Below are positions 15,399 to 24,983 of a DNA stretch of 64,000 nt, in pieces. The translations under genes and the position numbers were made by a program. The DNA is from Actinomycetota bacterium (GTDB lineage Bacteria > Actinomycetota > Thermoleophilia > Gaiellales > Gaiellaceae): NCBI GenBank assembly GCA_003139545.1, contig PLJC01000038.1:587-64586 (forward strand), read 5' to 3'. Under the pieces are notes generated by a model. It made no database searches. It saw nothing but the letters and a program-made list of their open reading frames with translations, and had not been told where the DNA came from. The stretch's first letter is position 1; each line of letters begins with the position of its first letter.

Positions 15399-15590
15399 GG
15401 GGAGGTTCCCGCTTCGCGGGAGCGCTCGTCGGCGAAGCCGCCGAGCTCGTATCAGTGTCGGCGACGGTTCGGTTCTGCGCGTGCGGTGGCGGCTACCGCC
15501 GTCCCCGCCCGCTAGTGCGGCCTCCGCTAACGCTTCGCGTTAGCTGCGGCCTTCGGTGTCGGCTTCGCGCGCGACGCCTAAAGCGGACTC
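15370..15590 (+). repeat. Structured intergenic repeat, copy A
   Basis: A non-coding stretch with at least five successive hairpins, including TCCCGC-TTC-GCGGGA, CGGC-GAA-GCCG inside CTCG/CGAG, GGCGG-CTA-CCGCC and GCTAACGC-TTC-GCGTTAGC (15526-15544). The block 15402-15447 is nearly identical to 23311-23359, and the 12-mer TGCGGCCTCCGC follows at almost the same distance in both (69 and 71 bases). It lies between convergent genes. I see no reading frame of note in it. Confidence 0.7.
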
Positions 15591-15604
15591 ATTTCAGTTG
15601 TACG

Positions 15605-16381
15605 TCAGACGTTGACGCGGAGTAGCTCGATCCGCTCCGCGCGGCCGTCGTCCGTGCAGTCGACGACGACTCCTTCGATGCGGACGTCGCCTTCCGCCGG
15701 CTGGAAACGCACGGGCAGGCGCGTGCGCATGCGGCGAATCGCGAGCTCGGCGACCACGCCGATCACGGAGTCGTGCGGCCCGGTCATCCCGGCGTCGCTG
15801 ACCGCTGCGGTCCCGCCCGGGAGGATGCGCGCATCGTTCGTCTGCACGTGCGTGTGCGTCCCGATGACAGCGGTGACGCGTCCGTCCAGCCAGCGCGTGA
15901 GCGCGATCTTCTCGCTCGTCGCCTCGGCGTGGAAGTCGACGACGACGACCGGCGCCTGAGCGCGCGCTTCGTCGACGAGCTCATCCACCATTTCCCACGG
16001 AGACATCGCCGCGTCGATGAACAGATTGCCGAGCAGGTTGATGACCGCAACTCGGACGCCGTTCCGCGCCTCGACCACCGCGAGGCCGCGGCCGGGAAGC
16101 TGCGACCCCGCGTTCGCGGGACGGATCACGAGCTCGCTTGTCGCGAGGTACGCGCCGATGCCGTCGCGCCTGAACGCGTGGTTGCCGAGCGTGATCACGT
16201 CGGCGCCTGCGGCGAGCAGCCGGTCGGCGAGCTTGCCGGTGATGCCCGCTCCGTCGGCGATGTTCTCGCCGTTGACGATGCAGACGTCGACGTCGAGCTC
16301 GTTGCGCAGGCCGGGCAGTCGCTCCTCGACCGCGAGCCGGCCGGGCGCGCCGAACACGTCTGCGAGGAAGAGGATTCTCAG
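15605..16381 (-). CDS. ymdB: YmdB-family metallophosphoesterase
   Basis: A 258-residue calcineurin-like phosphoesterase of the YmdB family (2',3'-cyclic nucleotide phosphodiesterase activity in Bacillus). It begins RILFLADVFGAPGRLAVEE with the first metal Asp, followed by VNGENIADGAGIT, ITLGNHAF, DFHAEATSEK and GTHTHVQTNDARILPGGTA. The length is usual. The start is CTG at 16381, overlapping the stop of the upstream gene as CTGA: no ATG, GTG or TTG lies before the metal-binding LADVFG, so a later start would remove a ligand. Confidence 0.85.
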   Translation of the reverse strand: MRILFLADVFGAPGRLAVEERLPGLRNELDVDVCIVNGENIADGAGITGKLADRLLAAGADVITLGNHAFRRDGIGAYLATSELVIRPANAGSQLPGRGLAVVEARNGVRVAVINLLGNLFIDAAMSPWEMVDELVDEARAQAPVVVVDFHAEATSEKIALTRWLDGRVTAVIGTHTHVQTNDARILPGGTAAVSDAGMTGPHDSVIGVVAELAIRRMRTRLPVRFQPAEGDVRIEGVVVDCTDDGRAERIELLRVNV

Positions 16382-17142
16382 TTGAGGGCCAGTGCCGCGG
16401 ACGCGCGCACTTCGACCGAGACGTGGTCGCCCGCGTCGTTCGTGTAGCGCGCGAGCGCCTGGCGCTCGACGCGCGACAGGTCGATCACCATCCCGACCTT
16501 CGTGCGGCCGCTGACGACGTCGTTGCCGACGCGAAGGGCTGCGTCGGGGCGGAGCTGCGTGAGCGTGACGACGAGCGACGGCGCGTTCTGCGGCTGGATG
16601 TCGATCTGCGAGCCGAAGTGCCGTCCGGCGACGACGAAGGGTGCGATGCCGACAACCGTCCCGTCCACTGGTGAGTACACGTCGGTCCCGGGTAAGGCGC
16701 CGACGTCGAGCGCGGAGAGTGCGCCGCCGTCGAGCCGGTACCACACCGGATGGCCGCCGGAGCCGCCGAAGACTGCGTGGAACACGCGCTGGACGACGCC
16801 CTCGTTGCCCTGGCGGCCGAGCGGCGCGAGCGTGAGCGCGCCGTCGTTCGCCGAGTGGTAGCCGATGGCGGTCGTCTGGCTCTGCGTGACCGGCATCTGC
16901 AAGCGCACGGGGCCGCGCACGGCGACGATCTGCGGATACGGCTGCGTCGCGCTCGCGATCGAACGTGCGACGGACAGCCTCGCGACGCCGTTCGACGCCC
17001 CTCCACCGAACGCGGTGAGAGCGAGAGCCACGACGAGGACAACGGCAAGCAGGATGAGCAGCGCGAACCGCCGAGCTCGGCGCGCGTCACGCACCTCCCG
17101 ACGTTCGACGCGCCGCCTCCTGCTGGGACGCGAGGACGGCAT
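16378..17142 (-). CDS. Membrane-anchored M23-peptidase-like domain protein
   Basis: About 254 residues from ATG 17142. It has a basic cytoplasmic tail (RRRRVERREVRDARRARR), one membrane helix (FALLILLAVVLVVALALTAF) and an outside domain with the lysostaphin-like turn LPGTDVYSPVDGTVVGIAPF and GSQIDIQPQ. The HxH and H-x-x-x-D zinc ligands of active M23 endopeptidases are not evident, so it may be a non-catalytic EnvC-like domain. A GTG five codons upstream is another possible start. It shares a CTGA overlap with ymdB. Confidence 0.6.
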   Translation of the reverse strand: MPSSRPSRRRRVERREVRDARRARRFALLILLAVVLVVALALTAFGGGASNGVARLSVARSIASATQPYPQIVAVRGPVRLQMPVTQSQTTAIGYHSANDGALTLAPLGRQGNEGVVQRVFHAVFGGSGGHPVWYRLDGGALSALDVGALPGTDVYSPVDGTVVGIAPFVVAGRHFGSQIDIQPQNAPSLVVTLTQLRPDAALRVGNDVVSGRTKVGMVIDLSRVERQALARYTNDAGDHVSVEVRASAALALN

Positions 17143-17274
17143 GTCGAGCGGCACCGTATCGGACGGCAGTGGGTCGTTCAACAGGGGTTCTACCCATTCG
17201 AGGGCCAGAGCGCCCTCCGTCCAGTCCCAGGAATCCCGCCGAATCCGGCTGACCTCCGCGATACGATCGCTCGG

Positions 17275-18471
17275 ATGGCGACAGGCCCCGCTGCGTCGAG
17301 GATCGAGATCCCGCGCTGGGTGCAGCTGGTGGGGCTGCCGCTGGTGCTCGTGCTCGTGTGGGTCGTGGCGGGAGCCGTGCGTCACGTGGTGTTCCTCTTC
17401 CTCGTGGCGCTGCTCATCGCCCTGCTCCTCAATCCGCTCGTTCGTGGATTGGGAAGGGTCTGGATCCCGCGCGGGCTCGCGGTCGCGGTCGTCTACTTGG
17501 CGTTTGCAGCAGCGCTCGCACTCGCAGTCCTCGCTCTGGCGACTGTTGTCGTGCAGCAGACGCGCACTGCCAGTCACCGGATCGACAACTACTTTACGAT
17601 CGTCTCCGGACAAACCCACGAGACGGGCGCGAATCACGATCTCGCCCGTCTGCAGCACTGGCTGAACGCGCATCACCTGAAGCAGGTCCAGGTCGAGAAG
17701 AGCGGGAACAAGTTCCTCAACTCGATCGGAACGAAGGACGTCGAGAAGTACACGACGAAGGCGCTCAACTGGGCTGAAGGAGCCGGGCTCGCGGTCGTGT
17801 CGCTGCTCTTCAGCGCGCTGCTCATCGTCGTCGTGTCCATCTACATGCTCCTCGACATGCAACGACTCGCGGCCGCGGTCGACCGGCGGTTCCCACCGCA
17901 CCCGGGGAGCAAGCCGCTGATCACGCGGATGGAGCACGCACTGGCGAGCTACGTGAAGGGCCAGCTTCTGCTCTCGCTCATCATCGGCGCGAGCTCGGGC
18001 ATCGGTGTGTGGATCCTCGGGATGACGGGCCTGCTGCCGCACGGCGGCCGCTACGCGCTGCTCTTCGGCGCGTGGGCGGGCGTGACCGAGCTGATCCCGT
18101 ACGTCGGCCCGTGGCTCGGCGCGCTGCCGCCCTTGATCTACGCGCTCGTGACGCATCCGATCTCGGCGCTGTGGGTGGCGCTGCTCTACCTCGGCATCCA
18201 GCAGCTCGAGGGGCACCTCGTCGTACCGAACGTCATGGGGCGCACGCTGCGGCTGCACCCGCTGCTCGTCATCTTCGGGCTCCTCGCCGGCGCCGAGATC
18301 TACGGGTTCCCAGGCATCCTCGTCTCGCTTCCGCTCCTCTCTGCCGCGCGCGCGGTGTGGGAGTTCTTCGCAGAGCGCCTCGAGCTCCAGAAGTGGGACA
18401 GCGACGCGCCTATCGCAGTCGACGTCGACATCCTCCCGCCCGACGCACCGCCCGCATCCGCGGCGCCGTGA
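17275..18471 (+). CDS. AI-2E family transporter (PerM-like)
   Basis: A 398-residue membrane protein with about eight helices. The family features are LFLVALLIALLLNPLVRGLGRVWIPRGLAV near the start, a long soluble loop (about 95-170), then GQLLLSLIIGASSGIGVWILG, ELIPYVGPWLGALPPLI and HPLLVIFGLLAGAEIYGFPGILVSLPL. Members export AI-2, ions or unknown solutes, so the substrate is open. It ends in a GTGA overlap with the ABC ATPase gene. Confidence 0.82.
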   Translation: MATGPAASRIEIPRWVQLVGLPLVLVLVWVVAGAVRHVVFLFLVALLIALLLNPLVRGLGRVWIPRGLAVAVVYLAFAAALALAVLALATVVVQQTRTASHRIDNYFTIVSGQTHETGANHDLARLQHWLNAHHLKQVQVEKSGNKFLNSIGTKDVEKYTTKALNWAEGAGLAVVSLLFSALLIVVVSIYMLLDMQRLAAAVDRRFPPHPGSKPLITRMEHALASYVKGQLLLSLIIGASSGIGVWILGMTGLLPHGGRYALLFGAWAGVTELIPYVGPWLGALPPLIYALVTHPISALWVALLYLGIQQLEGHLVVPNVMGRTLRLHPLLVIFGLLAGAEIYGFPGILVSLPLLSAARAVWEFFAERLELQKWDSDAPIAVDVDILPPDAPPASAAP

Positions 18472-19094
18472 CGTCTCCGCTCCTGCGGGCGCTGCGCGTC
18501 GCACGCCGCTACGGCGACGTCGAGGCGCTCGCGCCGACGGATCTCGAGCTCGCCGCCGGGGAGACGGTCGCGCTCGTCGGCGCCAACGGCGCCGGCAAGT
18601 CGACGCTGCTTGCGATCCTCGCCGGCGCGATCGACCCGAGCGAGGGCACGGTTGAGACGCATGCGCGCGTCGGCTGGGTCCCGCAGCGCCCGGCGCACTA
18701 CTCGCGGCTGTCCGCGCGCGAGAACCTCGAGTTGTTCGCGCAGCTCGAGAACGTCCGTGACGCACGCGCCGCTGCGACGCAGATGCTCGAACGGTTCGGG
18801 CTTCCCGACGCGCAGCGGCCGTCGGGCGAGCTCTCCGTCGGCAACCGCCAGCGCCTGAACGTCGCTCTCGCGCTGCTGGGCGAGCCGCGCGTGCTGCTCC
18901 TCGACGAGCCGACCGCCTCCCTCGATCCCGGCCAGCGGCGCCGGGTTTGGGAGGTTGCCGACGCGCTGCGCGAGGAGGGCGGCGCCGTCTGTTTCGCGAC
19001 GCAGAACCTCGAGGAGATCGAGCATGCGACCCGCACGATCGTGCTGCAGGACGGCCGGGTCGTCTCGCTTACGGTCGCGGAGGCCTTCGGATGA
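18468..19094 (+). CDS. ABC transporter ATP-binding protein
   Basis: A 208-residue ABC ATPase from GTG 18468. Walker A GANGAGKST, Walker B VLLLDEPTASLDPG and a late switch region (FATQNLEEIE, with Q-N in place of the usual H loop His). The signature motif reads LSVGNRQR instead of LSGGQ. It pairs with the following permease by a 4-base overlap. The altered signature and H loop could mean weakened ATP hydrolysis. The substrate is unknown; hemB follows directly. Confidence 0.8.
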   Translation: MTSPLLRALRVARRYGDVEALAPTDLELAAGETVALVGANGAGKSTLLAILAGAIDPSEGTVETHARVGWVPQRPAHYSRLSARENLELFAQLENVRDARAAATQMLERFGLPDAQRPSGELSVGNRQRLNVALALLGEPRVLLLDEPTASLDPGQRRRVWEVADALREEGGAVCFATQNLEEIEHATRTIVLQDGRVVSLTVAEAFG

Positions 19095-20419
19095 ACGCCG
19101 TTCTCCTTCTGTTACGGAAGGACCTCCGCGTGCTGCGCCGGTCGCCGCTCCTGCTCGGCGCGCTCGTCGCGTACCCGATCGTCATCGCGCTGCTCGTCGG
19201 CCTCGTCGCCGGCTACGCGGCGGCGAAGCCCCGGGTCGCGTTCGTCGACGACGACAACCTGCCGCAGGTGATCGTCGTCGGCGGCCACCGCTTCCACATC
19301 CAGACGGTGATCGACGACGTCGCGAAGCAGGTGACGCTCGTGCGTCTCTCCGACGCAGAGGCCGCGCGCGAGCTCGACAACGGCAAGGTCGTGGCGACGA
19401 TCACTGTTCCGCCCGGCTTCCTCGGCGACCTCGAGACGACGGTCGTCAGTCCGCACCTCATTCTCAAGACCGGGAGCGGCGGTCTTGCTCCGCGCGTGAC
19501 GCAGCAGGTGCAGTCGCTCGTCTACCAGCTCAACCAGAAGCTCCAGGGCGGCTACATCGCCGCCAACCTCGAGTTCGTGAAGCTGCTGCTGCAGGGCGGC
19601 CACGGGAAGTTCGTCGGCAGGCAGTTCGACGTCATGGGGCTCGACCGCACGTCGCAGGAGCTCGCGAAGCTGCCGCAGAGCAAGCGGGTCGCCGCGATCG
19701 CGAACTTCGTCCGGCAGGCGAAGGAGGGGCTCGCGCAGACCGGCGTCGCGTTGCGCGCGACGGCGAACCCGATCTCGCTCCAGCAGGCGAAGTCACACGG
19801 CCGCACGTGGCTTCTCTCCGCGCAGGTGCAGTCGTACGGCATTGCGGTCACCGTCACGTTCCTCGCGCTGTTGCTCGCGGCCGGCGCGACGGCGGCTGAG
19901 CGGGACGAAGGGACGATCGGTCGGCTGCGTCGCGGCCTCGTGTCCCTCGGGCAGCTCGTCTGGTCGAAGGTCGCACTCGCCGCTGTCGTCGGCCTCGTCC
20001 TAGGCGCCGCGATCGCGATCGTGTTCGGGATCGTCGTCGACGTCGGCGGCGTCACCGGCGGCGAGCCGTGGTCGCGGCTGCCGCTGCTCCTCGCCGGCGT
20101 CCTCCTCACCGCGGCCGCGGTCGGCGCGGGCGGCGTGCTGCTCGGGGCGCTCGCGCGTGAGGCGCGCACCGCGTCGCTCCTCGCCGTCCTGCTCGTCCTG
20201 CCGGTCGTCTTCCTCGGTCTCGTGCCGCGCGGCGCCGTGCCGCTCGCGTACTGGGTCAGCCTCTTCCTGCCGTTCGCGCACGCGGTCCGGCTCTTCGGCG
20301 CCGCGCTCTACGACACGAGCCCGTGGCACGTGGTCGGCGTGGAGGCGGCCTGGCTCCTGGGGATTGGCGCAGTCTCGTGGGTGCTAGCCCGCCTGGGCGC
20401 GCGTACTCTTTCCGCGTGA
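19091..20419 (+). CDS. ABC-2 type transporter permease
   Basis: A 442-residue permease with one N-terminal helix ([21 protein letters not shown]), a long outside domain (about 45-255) and five or six C-terminal helices including [26 protein letters not shown], the usual ABC-2 coupling region. This is the NatB/YhaP-like layout used to export small molecules, ions or lipids. It is cotranscribed with its ATPase and with hemB (GTGA overlap), so porphyrin-related traffic is conceivable but unproven. Confidence 0.78.
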   Translation: MNAVLLLLRKDLRVLRRSPLLLGALVAYPIVIALLVGLVAGYAAAKPRVAFVDDDNLPQVIVVGGHRFHIQTVIDDVAKQVTLVRLSDAEAARELDNGKVVATITVPPGFLGDLETTVVSPHLILKTGSGGLAPRVTQQVQSLVYQLNQKLQGGYIAANLEFVKLLLQGGHGKFVGRQFDVMGLDRTSQELAKLPQSKRVAAIANFVRQAKEGLAQTGVALRATANPISLQQAKSHGRTWLLSAQVQSYGIAVTVTFLALLLAAGATAAERDEGTIGRLRRGLVSLGQLVWSKVALAAVVGLVLGAAIAIVFGIVVDVGGVTGGEPWSRLPLLLAGVLLTAAAVGAGGVLLGALAREARTASLLAVLLVLPVVFLGLVPRGAVPLAYWVSLFLPFAHAVRLFGAALYDTSPWHVVGVEAAWLLGIGAVSWVLARLGARTLSA

Positions 20420-21378
20420 GCTCGTTTCCCGAAGTCCGTCTCCGCCGCTTCCGCCGGACCGGCGGGCTGCGCGGCCTCGTCCGCGAGACGAGGCTGTCGC
20501 TCGACCAGTTCGTCATGCCGCTCTTCGTCGCGCCCGAGGCGCTGCCCGACGAGGCGCTGCCGGCGATGTCGCGCGTGACGGTCGACGGCCTGCTCCGCGA
20601 GGTCGAGGCCATCGTTCGCCTCGGTGTCCGGGCCGTGATCCTGTTCGGCATCCCGGACGAGAAAGACGAGGAGGCGACCGGCGCCTGGGAGGAGGACGGG
20701 ATCGTCCAGCAGGCGCTACGCGCGCTGCGCCCCGAGTTCCCCGACCTCGTGCTCGTCACCGACGTCTGCCTGTGCGAATACACCTCGCACGGTCACTGTG
20801 GCGTGATCGTCGACGGCGAGGTGCACAACGATCGCAGCCTCGAGTTGCTCGCGCGCACGGCGGTCAGCCACGCGGAGGCCGGCGCTGACGTGGTCGCGCC
20901 GAGCGACATGATGGACGGGCGCGTGCGTGCGCTCCGCGAGGCGCTCGACGACCACTCGTTCGAGTCGACGCCGATCCTGTCCTATGCGGCCAAGTACGCG
21001 TCCGCGTTCTACGGCCCGTTCCGTGAGGCGGCCGGCTCGTCGCCGTCGTTCGGTGACCGGCGCGGCTACCAGATGGATCCCGCCAACGTGCGCGAGGCGC
21101 TGCGCGAGTGCGAGCTCGATCTCGACGAGGGCGCCGACGCACTCATCATCAAGCCCGCGCTTCCGTACCTGGACGTGATCTGCGCGGCGCGCGAGGCATT
21201 CGACGCGCCGATCGCGGCGTACAACGTCTCCGGCGAGTACGCGATGGTGAAGGCGGCGGCCCGCTCCGGCTGGCTCGACGAGCGGCAGGCAGCGCTCGAG
21301 TCGCTGACGGCGATCAAGCGCGCAGGCGCGGATCTCATCATCAGCTACTGGACCAAAGACCTCGCTTCGTGGCTCTGA
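20416..21378 (+). CDS. hemB: Delta-aminolevulinic acid dehydratase (porphobilinogen synthase)
   Basis: A 320-residue HemB, which condenses two 5-aminolevulinates to porphobilinogen in the cytosol. The Schiff-base lysines are in [18 protein letters not shown] and [14 protein letters not shown]. The metal loop [14 protein letters not shown] contains three Cys, marking a zinc-dependent enzyme rather than the Mg type. GTG 20416 overlaps the permease stop. It overlaps hemL by 10 bases. Confidence 0.93.
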   Translation: MSSFPEVRLRRFRRTGGLRGLVRETRLSLDQFVMPLFVAPEALPDEALPAMSRVTVDGLLREVEAIVRLGVRAVILFGIPDEKDEEATGAWEEDGIVQQALRALRPEFPDLVLVTDVCLCEYTSHGHCGVIVDGEVHNDRSLELLARTAVSHAEAGADVVAPSDMMDGRVRALREALDDHSFESTPILSYAAKYASAFYGPFREAAGSSPSFGDRRGYQMDPANVREALRECELDLDEGADALIIKPALPYLDVICAAREAFDAPIAAYNVSGEYAMVKAAARSGWLDERQAALESLTAIKRAGADLIISYWTKDLASWL

Positions 21379-22622
21379 CAACGCGCTCCGATCTCTATCG
21401 GCGCGCGCTCGAGCTGATTCCCGGCGGCGTCAACTCGCCCGTCCGCGCGATGAAGGCGGTGGGATTGGACGAGCCGTTCTTCGTCGCCCGCGGCGAGGGC
21501 GCATATCTCGAGGACGTCGACGGGAACCGTTACCTCGACTGGGTGCTGTCGTGGGGGCCGCTCCTCTTCGGCCACGCGGACCCGGAGACGGTCGAAGCGG
21601 TGCGCGCCGCGGCGTTGCTCGGCACGAGCTTCGGGGCGCCGACGGAGGCCGAGGTCGAGCTCGCCGCCGAGATCGTCGACGCGTTCCCGTCGGTCGAACG
21701 CGTGCGCCTCGTCTCATCCGGAACGGAGGCGGCGATGAGTGCGCTCCGGCTCGCGCGCGCATTCACCAAGCGCGACCGCATCCTCAAGTTCGCCGGGGGA
21801 TACCACGGCCACGCCGACGCGCTGCTCGCGAGCGCCGGCTCCGGTGTCGCCACGCTCGCCATCCCGTCTACGCCGGGCGTGCCGACCGCGGTGACCGCGG
21901 ACACGATCGTGTGCCCGTACAACGACGCGGAAGCGGTTGCCGCGGCTGTCCTGCGCTACGGCGAAGGTCTCGCCGCGATCATCGTCGAGCCGGTCGCAGG
22001 GAACATGGGCGTGGTCCCGCCGGAGCCCGGGTTCCTCGAGACACTGCGCGCGTTGTGCGACGCGTCGGGCGCGCTCCTCGTGTTCGACGAGGTGATCACC
22101 GGCTTCCGCGTCGCCCGTGGCGGCGCGCAGGAGCTGTACGGCGTCCGGCCCGACCTCACCATCCTCGGCAAGATCGTCGGCGGCGGCCTGCCGCTCGCGG
22201 CGTTCGGCGGACGCGCGGACGCGATGGACCTGCTCGCTCCTTCCGGCCCCGTGTACCAGGCGGGGACGCTGTCCGGGAACCCGCTCGCGACCGCCGCCGG
22301 GCTCTCCGTCCTGCGGCGCCTGCGGGACCCACAGGTGTACGCGGAGCTCGAGCGCCGTTCGGCGCGGCTGGCGGACGGTCTCTCTGCCTTCGGCGTAGTG
22401 CAGCGTGTCGGCGCGATGCTGACGCTGTTCATGACGGACGCTCCAGTACGCAACTTCGAGGATGCGCAGCGCTGCGACACCGATCGCTACGGCGCGCTCT
22501 TCCGTCACCTGCTCGACGCCGGCATCTACGTCGCGCCGTCGCAGTTCGAGGCGATGTTCGTCTCACTTGCGCACACGGACGAAGACATCGACAGGACTAT
22601 CGCGGCGTGTGGGACGAGATAA
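21369..22622 (+). CDS. hemL: Glutamate-1-semialdehyde 2,1-aminomutase
   Basis: A 417-residue PLP enzyme converting glutamate-1-semialdehyde to 5-aminolevulinate, the C5-route step just before HemB. Key stretches: [37 protein letters not shown], the PLP Asp in [16 protein letters not shown] and the PLP Lys in [18 protein letters not shown]. It starts at GTG 21369. Gene order hemB-hemL suggests the upstream C5 genes are elsewhere. Confidence 0.92.
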   Translation: MALTTRSDLYRRALELIPGGVNSPVRAMKAVGLDEPFFVARGEGAYLEDVDGNRYLDWVLSWGPLLFGHADPETVEAVRAAALLGTSFGAPTEAEVELAAEIVDAFPSVERVRLVSSGTEAAMSALRLARAFTKRDRILKFAGGYHGHADALLASAGSGVATLAIPSTPGVPTAVTADTIVCPYNDAEAVAAAVLRYGEGLAAIIVEPVAGNMGVVPPEPGFLETLRALCDASGALLVFDEVITGFRVARGGAQELYGVRPDLTILGKIVGGGLPLAAFGGRADAMDLLAPSGPVYQAGTLSGNPLATAAGLSVLRRLRDPQVYAELERRSARLADGLSAFGVVQRVGAMLTLFMTDAPVRNFEDAQRCDTDRYGALFRHLLDAGIYVAPSQFEAMFVSLAHTDEDIDRTIAACGTR

Positions 22623-23122
22623 CCGACGGCGCCGCCGACGAGAGCGTGCTGTGGCGCAATTCCTTGCGCCCTAGGGACGAGCGTCAGCTCGTCGCCGTGT
22701 TCTCGCCGCTCGCCGAGCCTCGGTTCGCCGTCGGGCTGGAGACGATCTACGAGGGCTACCTCGCGCACTACGGGACGCCGCGCCTGTTCGCTCCTTCCGA
22801 TCCCGACCTCGCGCTGCTGCTCGGCGACTACCTGTATGCCCACGGGCTCGTGCGCATCGCCGCGTTCGGAGAGACCGACGCCGTGTCCGACCTGTCCGAG
22901 CTCATCTCCCTCTGCAGCCAGCTCCGCGCCGAGGACGCCGACGGCGACGGTGCCCTCTGGGCCGCGAGCGCCGCGCTCCTCGGGACCGGCCCCCGGCTCG
23001 ACGACGCCCGCGGGGCTCTGCGCCTCCGTGGCGACCCCGCTCCCCTCGAGGCGGCGGCGCGCGCAGCCGCCGGCGACGCGGCGGTCGACGAAGCCCTCGC
23101 CGCGCACCTCCTGCTTCGGTAG
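22607..23122 (+). CDS. Conserved helical protein next to hemL, unknown function
   Basis: About 171 residues from GTG 22607, overlapping hemL by 16 bases. Mostly helical and acidic, without Cys or membrane helices. FAPSDPDLALLLGDYLYAHGLVRIAAFGETDAVSDLSELISLCSQL faintly recalls the helical core of polyprenyl-synthase-like subunits, but no DDxxD motif is present, so this is only a guess. Its overlap with hemL suggests a link to tetrapyrrole or quinone metabolism. Confidence 0.55.
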   Translation: MWDEITDGAADESVLWRNSLRPRDERQLVAVFSPLAEPRFAVGLETIYEGYLAHYGTPRLFAPSDPDLALLLGDYLYAHGLVRIAAFGETDAVSDLSELISLCSQLRAEDADGDGALWAASAALLGTGPRLDDARGALRLRGDPAPLEAAARAAAGDAAVDEALAAHLLLR

Positions 23123-23131
23123 ATTCCGCTC

Positions 23132-23278
23132 GTGCTCGCGCAGCTCCCACTGCTCGCCGTCGAGACGGCCGCCGAGGAGGGCAAGAAGACCGTCCTCGTC
23201 ATGCTTGCCGTCGGCCTCCTCTTCGTCGCGGTGATCGCACTTGGTGAGCTGACGCACTGGCTCCGCCACCGCCGGTAA
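23132..23278 (+). CDS. 48-residue single-span membrane protein
   Basis: A small frame from GTG 23132 to TAA 23278. The product is VLAQLPLLAVETAAEEGKK, then a membrane helix VLVMLAVGLLFVAVIALGEL and a basic tail THWLRHRR. It sits 9 bases after the previous gene. The helix, basic end and GC-ended codons support a real microprotein, but no family is recognised. Confidence 0.5.
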   Translation: MLAQLPLLAVETAAEEGKKTVLVMLAVGLLFVAVIALGELTHWLRHRR

Positions 23279-23280
23279 TC

Positions 23281-23475
23281 CGCACGAAATGCTGCGCATT
23301 TCGCGCGGGTGAGGTTGCGCCGCTTCGCGGGAATCGCTCGTCGGCCAAGCCGCCGAGCTTTTGGCCTGGCGTGAGCGCATGTCGGTGCTGCGCGACCGCC
23401 GGTGGCCTTCGGCCATCGCCGGTCGCGGGTGCGGCCTCCGCGTAGGCCTCCGGCTTACGCTCCGGCCCTTGGCGG
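23281..23475 (+). repeat. Structured intergenic repeat, copy B
   Basis: The second copy of the element also seen at 15370. The first helix is CGAAATGC-TGC-GCATTTCG (23285-23303), where copy A has an AGTGC/GCACT pairing in the same place, so both sides of the stem changed together. Block 23311-23359 is nearly identical to copy A, and TGCGGCCTCCGC recurs at 23430. The last helix is GCGTAGGCC-TCC-GGCTTACGC (23440-23460). A long helix in between is built around GGTGGCC-TTC-GGCCATC. The element ends before ubiD. Confidence 0.7.
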
Positions 23476-23508
23476 CGGCGGAGTTCGAGCGGTCTACACT
23501 CGCGCTCC

Positions 23509-24972
23509 GTGGCCCCTGTACGAGACCTCCGGGACTGGATCTCTTTGCTTGAGCGGGAAGGCGAGCTCGCCCGCGTCTCGGCCGAGGTCGATCCCGATCT
23601 CGAGATCACGGAGATCGTCGACCGCACGGTGAAGGCCGGCGGGCCGGCGCTCCTTTTCGAACATCCGAAGGGCGCGCAGCATCCGCTGCTGATCAACCAG
23701 TTCGGAACCGAGCGCCGCATGTGTCTCGCGTTCGGGGTCGAGCGCCTCGACGACGTCGCGCGCAAGGTTGCCGACGTCCTCGAGATGCAGCCGCCCACAG
23801 GGCTCATCGAGAAGGTCCGCGGCCTGCAGAAGCTCAAGTCGATCGCCGACTCGCTGCCGCACACGGTGCGCAAGGGCGCGTGCCAGGAGATCGTCCTCAA
23901 GGGCGACGAGGTCGACCTCGGCCGCCTGCCCATTCAACGCTGCTGGCCCGGCGACCCGGCGCCGTTCATCACCCTGCCGGCCGTCATCACGCGCGACCCG
24001 CGCGACGGCACGCGCAACGTCGGCATGTACCGCATGCAGGTGATCGACCGCGCCACCACGTTCATGCACTGGCAGATCCACAAGGACGGGCGTGCCGACT
24101 GGCTCGCGACCGAGGGTCGCATCCCGGTCGCCGTCGCGCTCGGCCTCGATCCGATCACGGCGTACTCGGCGAGCGCGCCGCTGCCGAAGAACGTCGACGA
24201 GCTGATGCTCGCCGGCTTCCTCCGCGGTGAGCCGGTCGAGCTCGTGCGCGGCGTTACCGTCGACCTCGAGGTCCCGGCGAACGCGGAGATCGTGCTCGAG
24301 GGCTACATCGCGAAGGACGAGCTCGGGGAAGAAGGGCCGTTCGGCGACCACACCGGCTACTACACGGCAGCGGAGCCGTTCCCCGTGTTCCACATCACCG
24401 CGATGACGCTGCGGCGCGACGCGATCTATCCGTCCATCGTCGTCGGCAAGCCGCCGCAGGAGGACGCCTGGCTCGGCAAGGCGACAGAGCGCATCTTCCT
24501 GCCCGCAGTGCGCACGACCGTGCCGGAGATCGTCGACTACGACCTGCCCATCGCCGGCGCGTTCCACAACTGCTGCATCGTCTCCATCAAGAAGTCGTAT
24601 CCGGGCCAGGCGCAGAAAGTGATGCACGCGCTGTGGGGCCTCGGCATGCTCAGCCTCACGAAGTGCATCGTCGTCGTCGACGCCGAAGTGAACGTGCACG
24701 ACTACGCCGAGGTTCTCTTCTACGCCGGCGCGAACGTCGACCCGGCACGCGACGTCATCCTCAGCGAGGGGCCGACGGACCATCTCGACCACGCTCCCGC
24801 GCGCCAGTTCGTGAGCGGCAAGCTCGGCATCGACGCGACTGCCAAGCTCCCCGAGGAGGGCGCGCGCCCGTGGCCCGAGGAGATCGAGATGACGCCGGAG
24901 ATCAAGGCGCTCGTCGACCGGCGGTGGGCCGAGTACGGGTTCGCCGCGCAAAGGACACCCCGATCAGGTTGA
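23509..24972 (+). CDS. UbiD-family prenylated-FMN decarboxylase
   Basis: A 487-residue UbiD-type decarboxylase, full length, starting at GTG 23509. Family stretches: RDLRDWISLLEREGELARV, CWPGDPAPFITLPAVITRDP, NVGMYRMQVIDRATTFMHWQIHKDG, EDELGEEGPFGDHTGYYT-like region and KSYPGQAQKVMHALWGLG. The enzyme uses prenylated FMN made by UbiX, whose gene is at 27604. With mqnA/C/E nearby, the likely substrate is a prenylated 1,4-naphthoate acid in futalosine-route menaquinone synthesis. TTGA overlap with the Rieske gene frame suggests cotranscription. Confidence 0.85.
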   Translation: MAPVRDLRDWISLLEREGELARVSAEVDPDLEITEIVDRTVKAGGPALLFEHPKGAQHPLLINQFGTERRMCLAFGVERLDDVARKVADVLEMQPPTGLIEKVRGLQKLKSIADSLPHTVRKGACQEIVLKGDEVDLGRLPIQRCWPGDPAPFITLPAVITRDPRDGTRNVGMYRMQVIDRATTFMHWQIHKDGRADWLATEGRIPVAVALGLDPITAYSASAPLPKNVDELMLAGFLRGEPVELVRGVTVDLEVPANAEIVLEGYIAKDELGEEGPFGDHTGYYTAAEPFPVFHITAMTLRRDAIYPSIVVGKPPQEDAWLGKATERIFLPAVRTTVPEIVDYDLPIAGAFHNCCIVSIKKSYPGQAQKVMHALWGLGMLSLTKCIVVVDAEVNVHDYAEVLFYAGANVDPARDVILSEGPTDHLDHAPARQFVSGKLGIDATAKLPEEGARPWPEEIEMTPEIKALVDRRWAEYGFAAQRTPRSG

Positions 24973-24983
24973 ATCAGGGCCGG

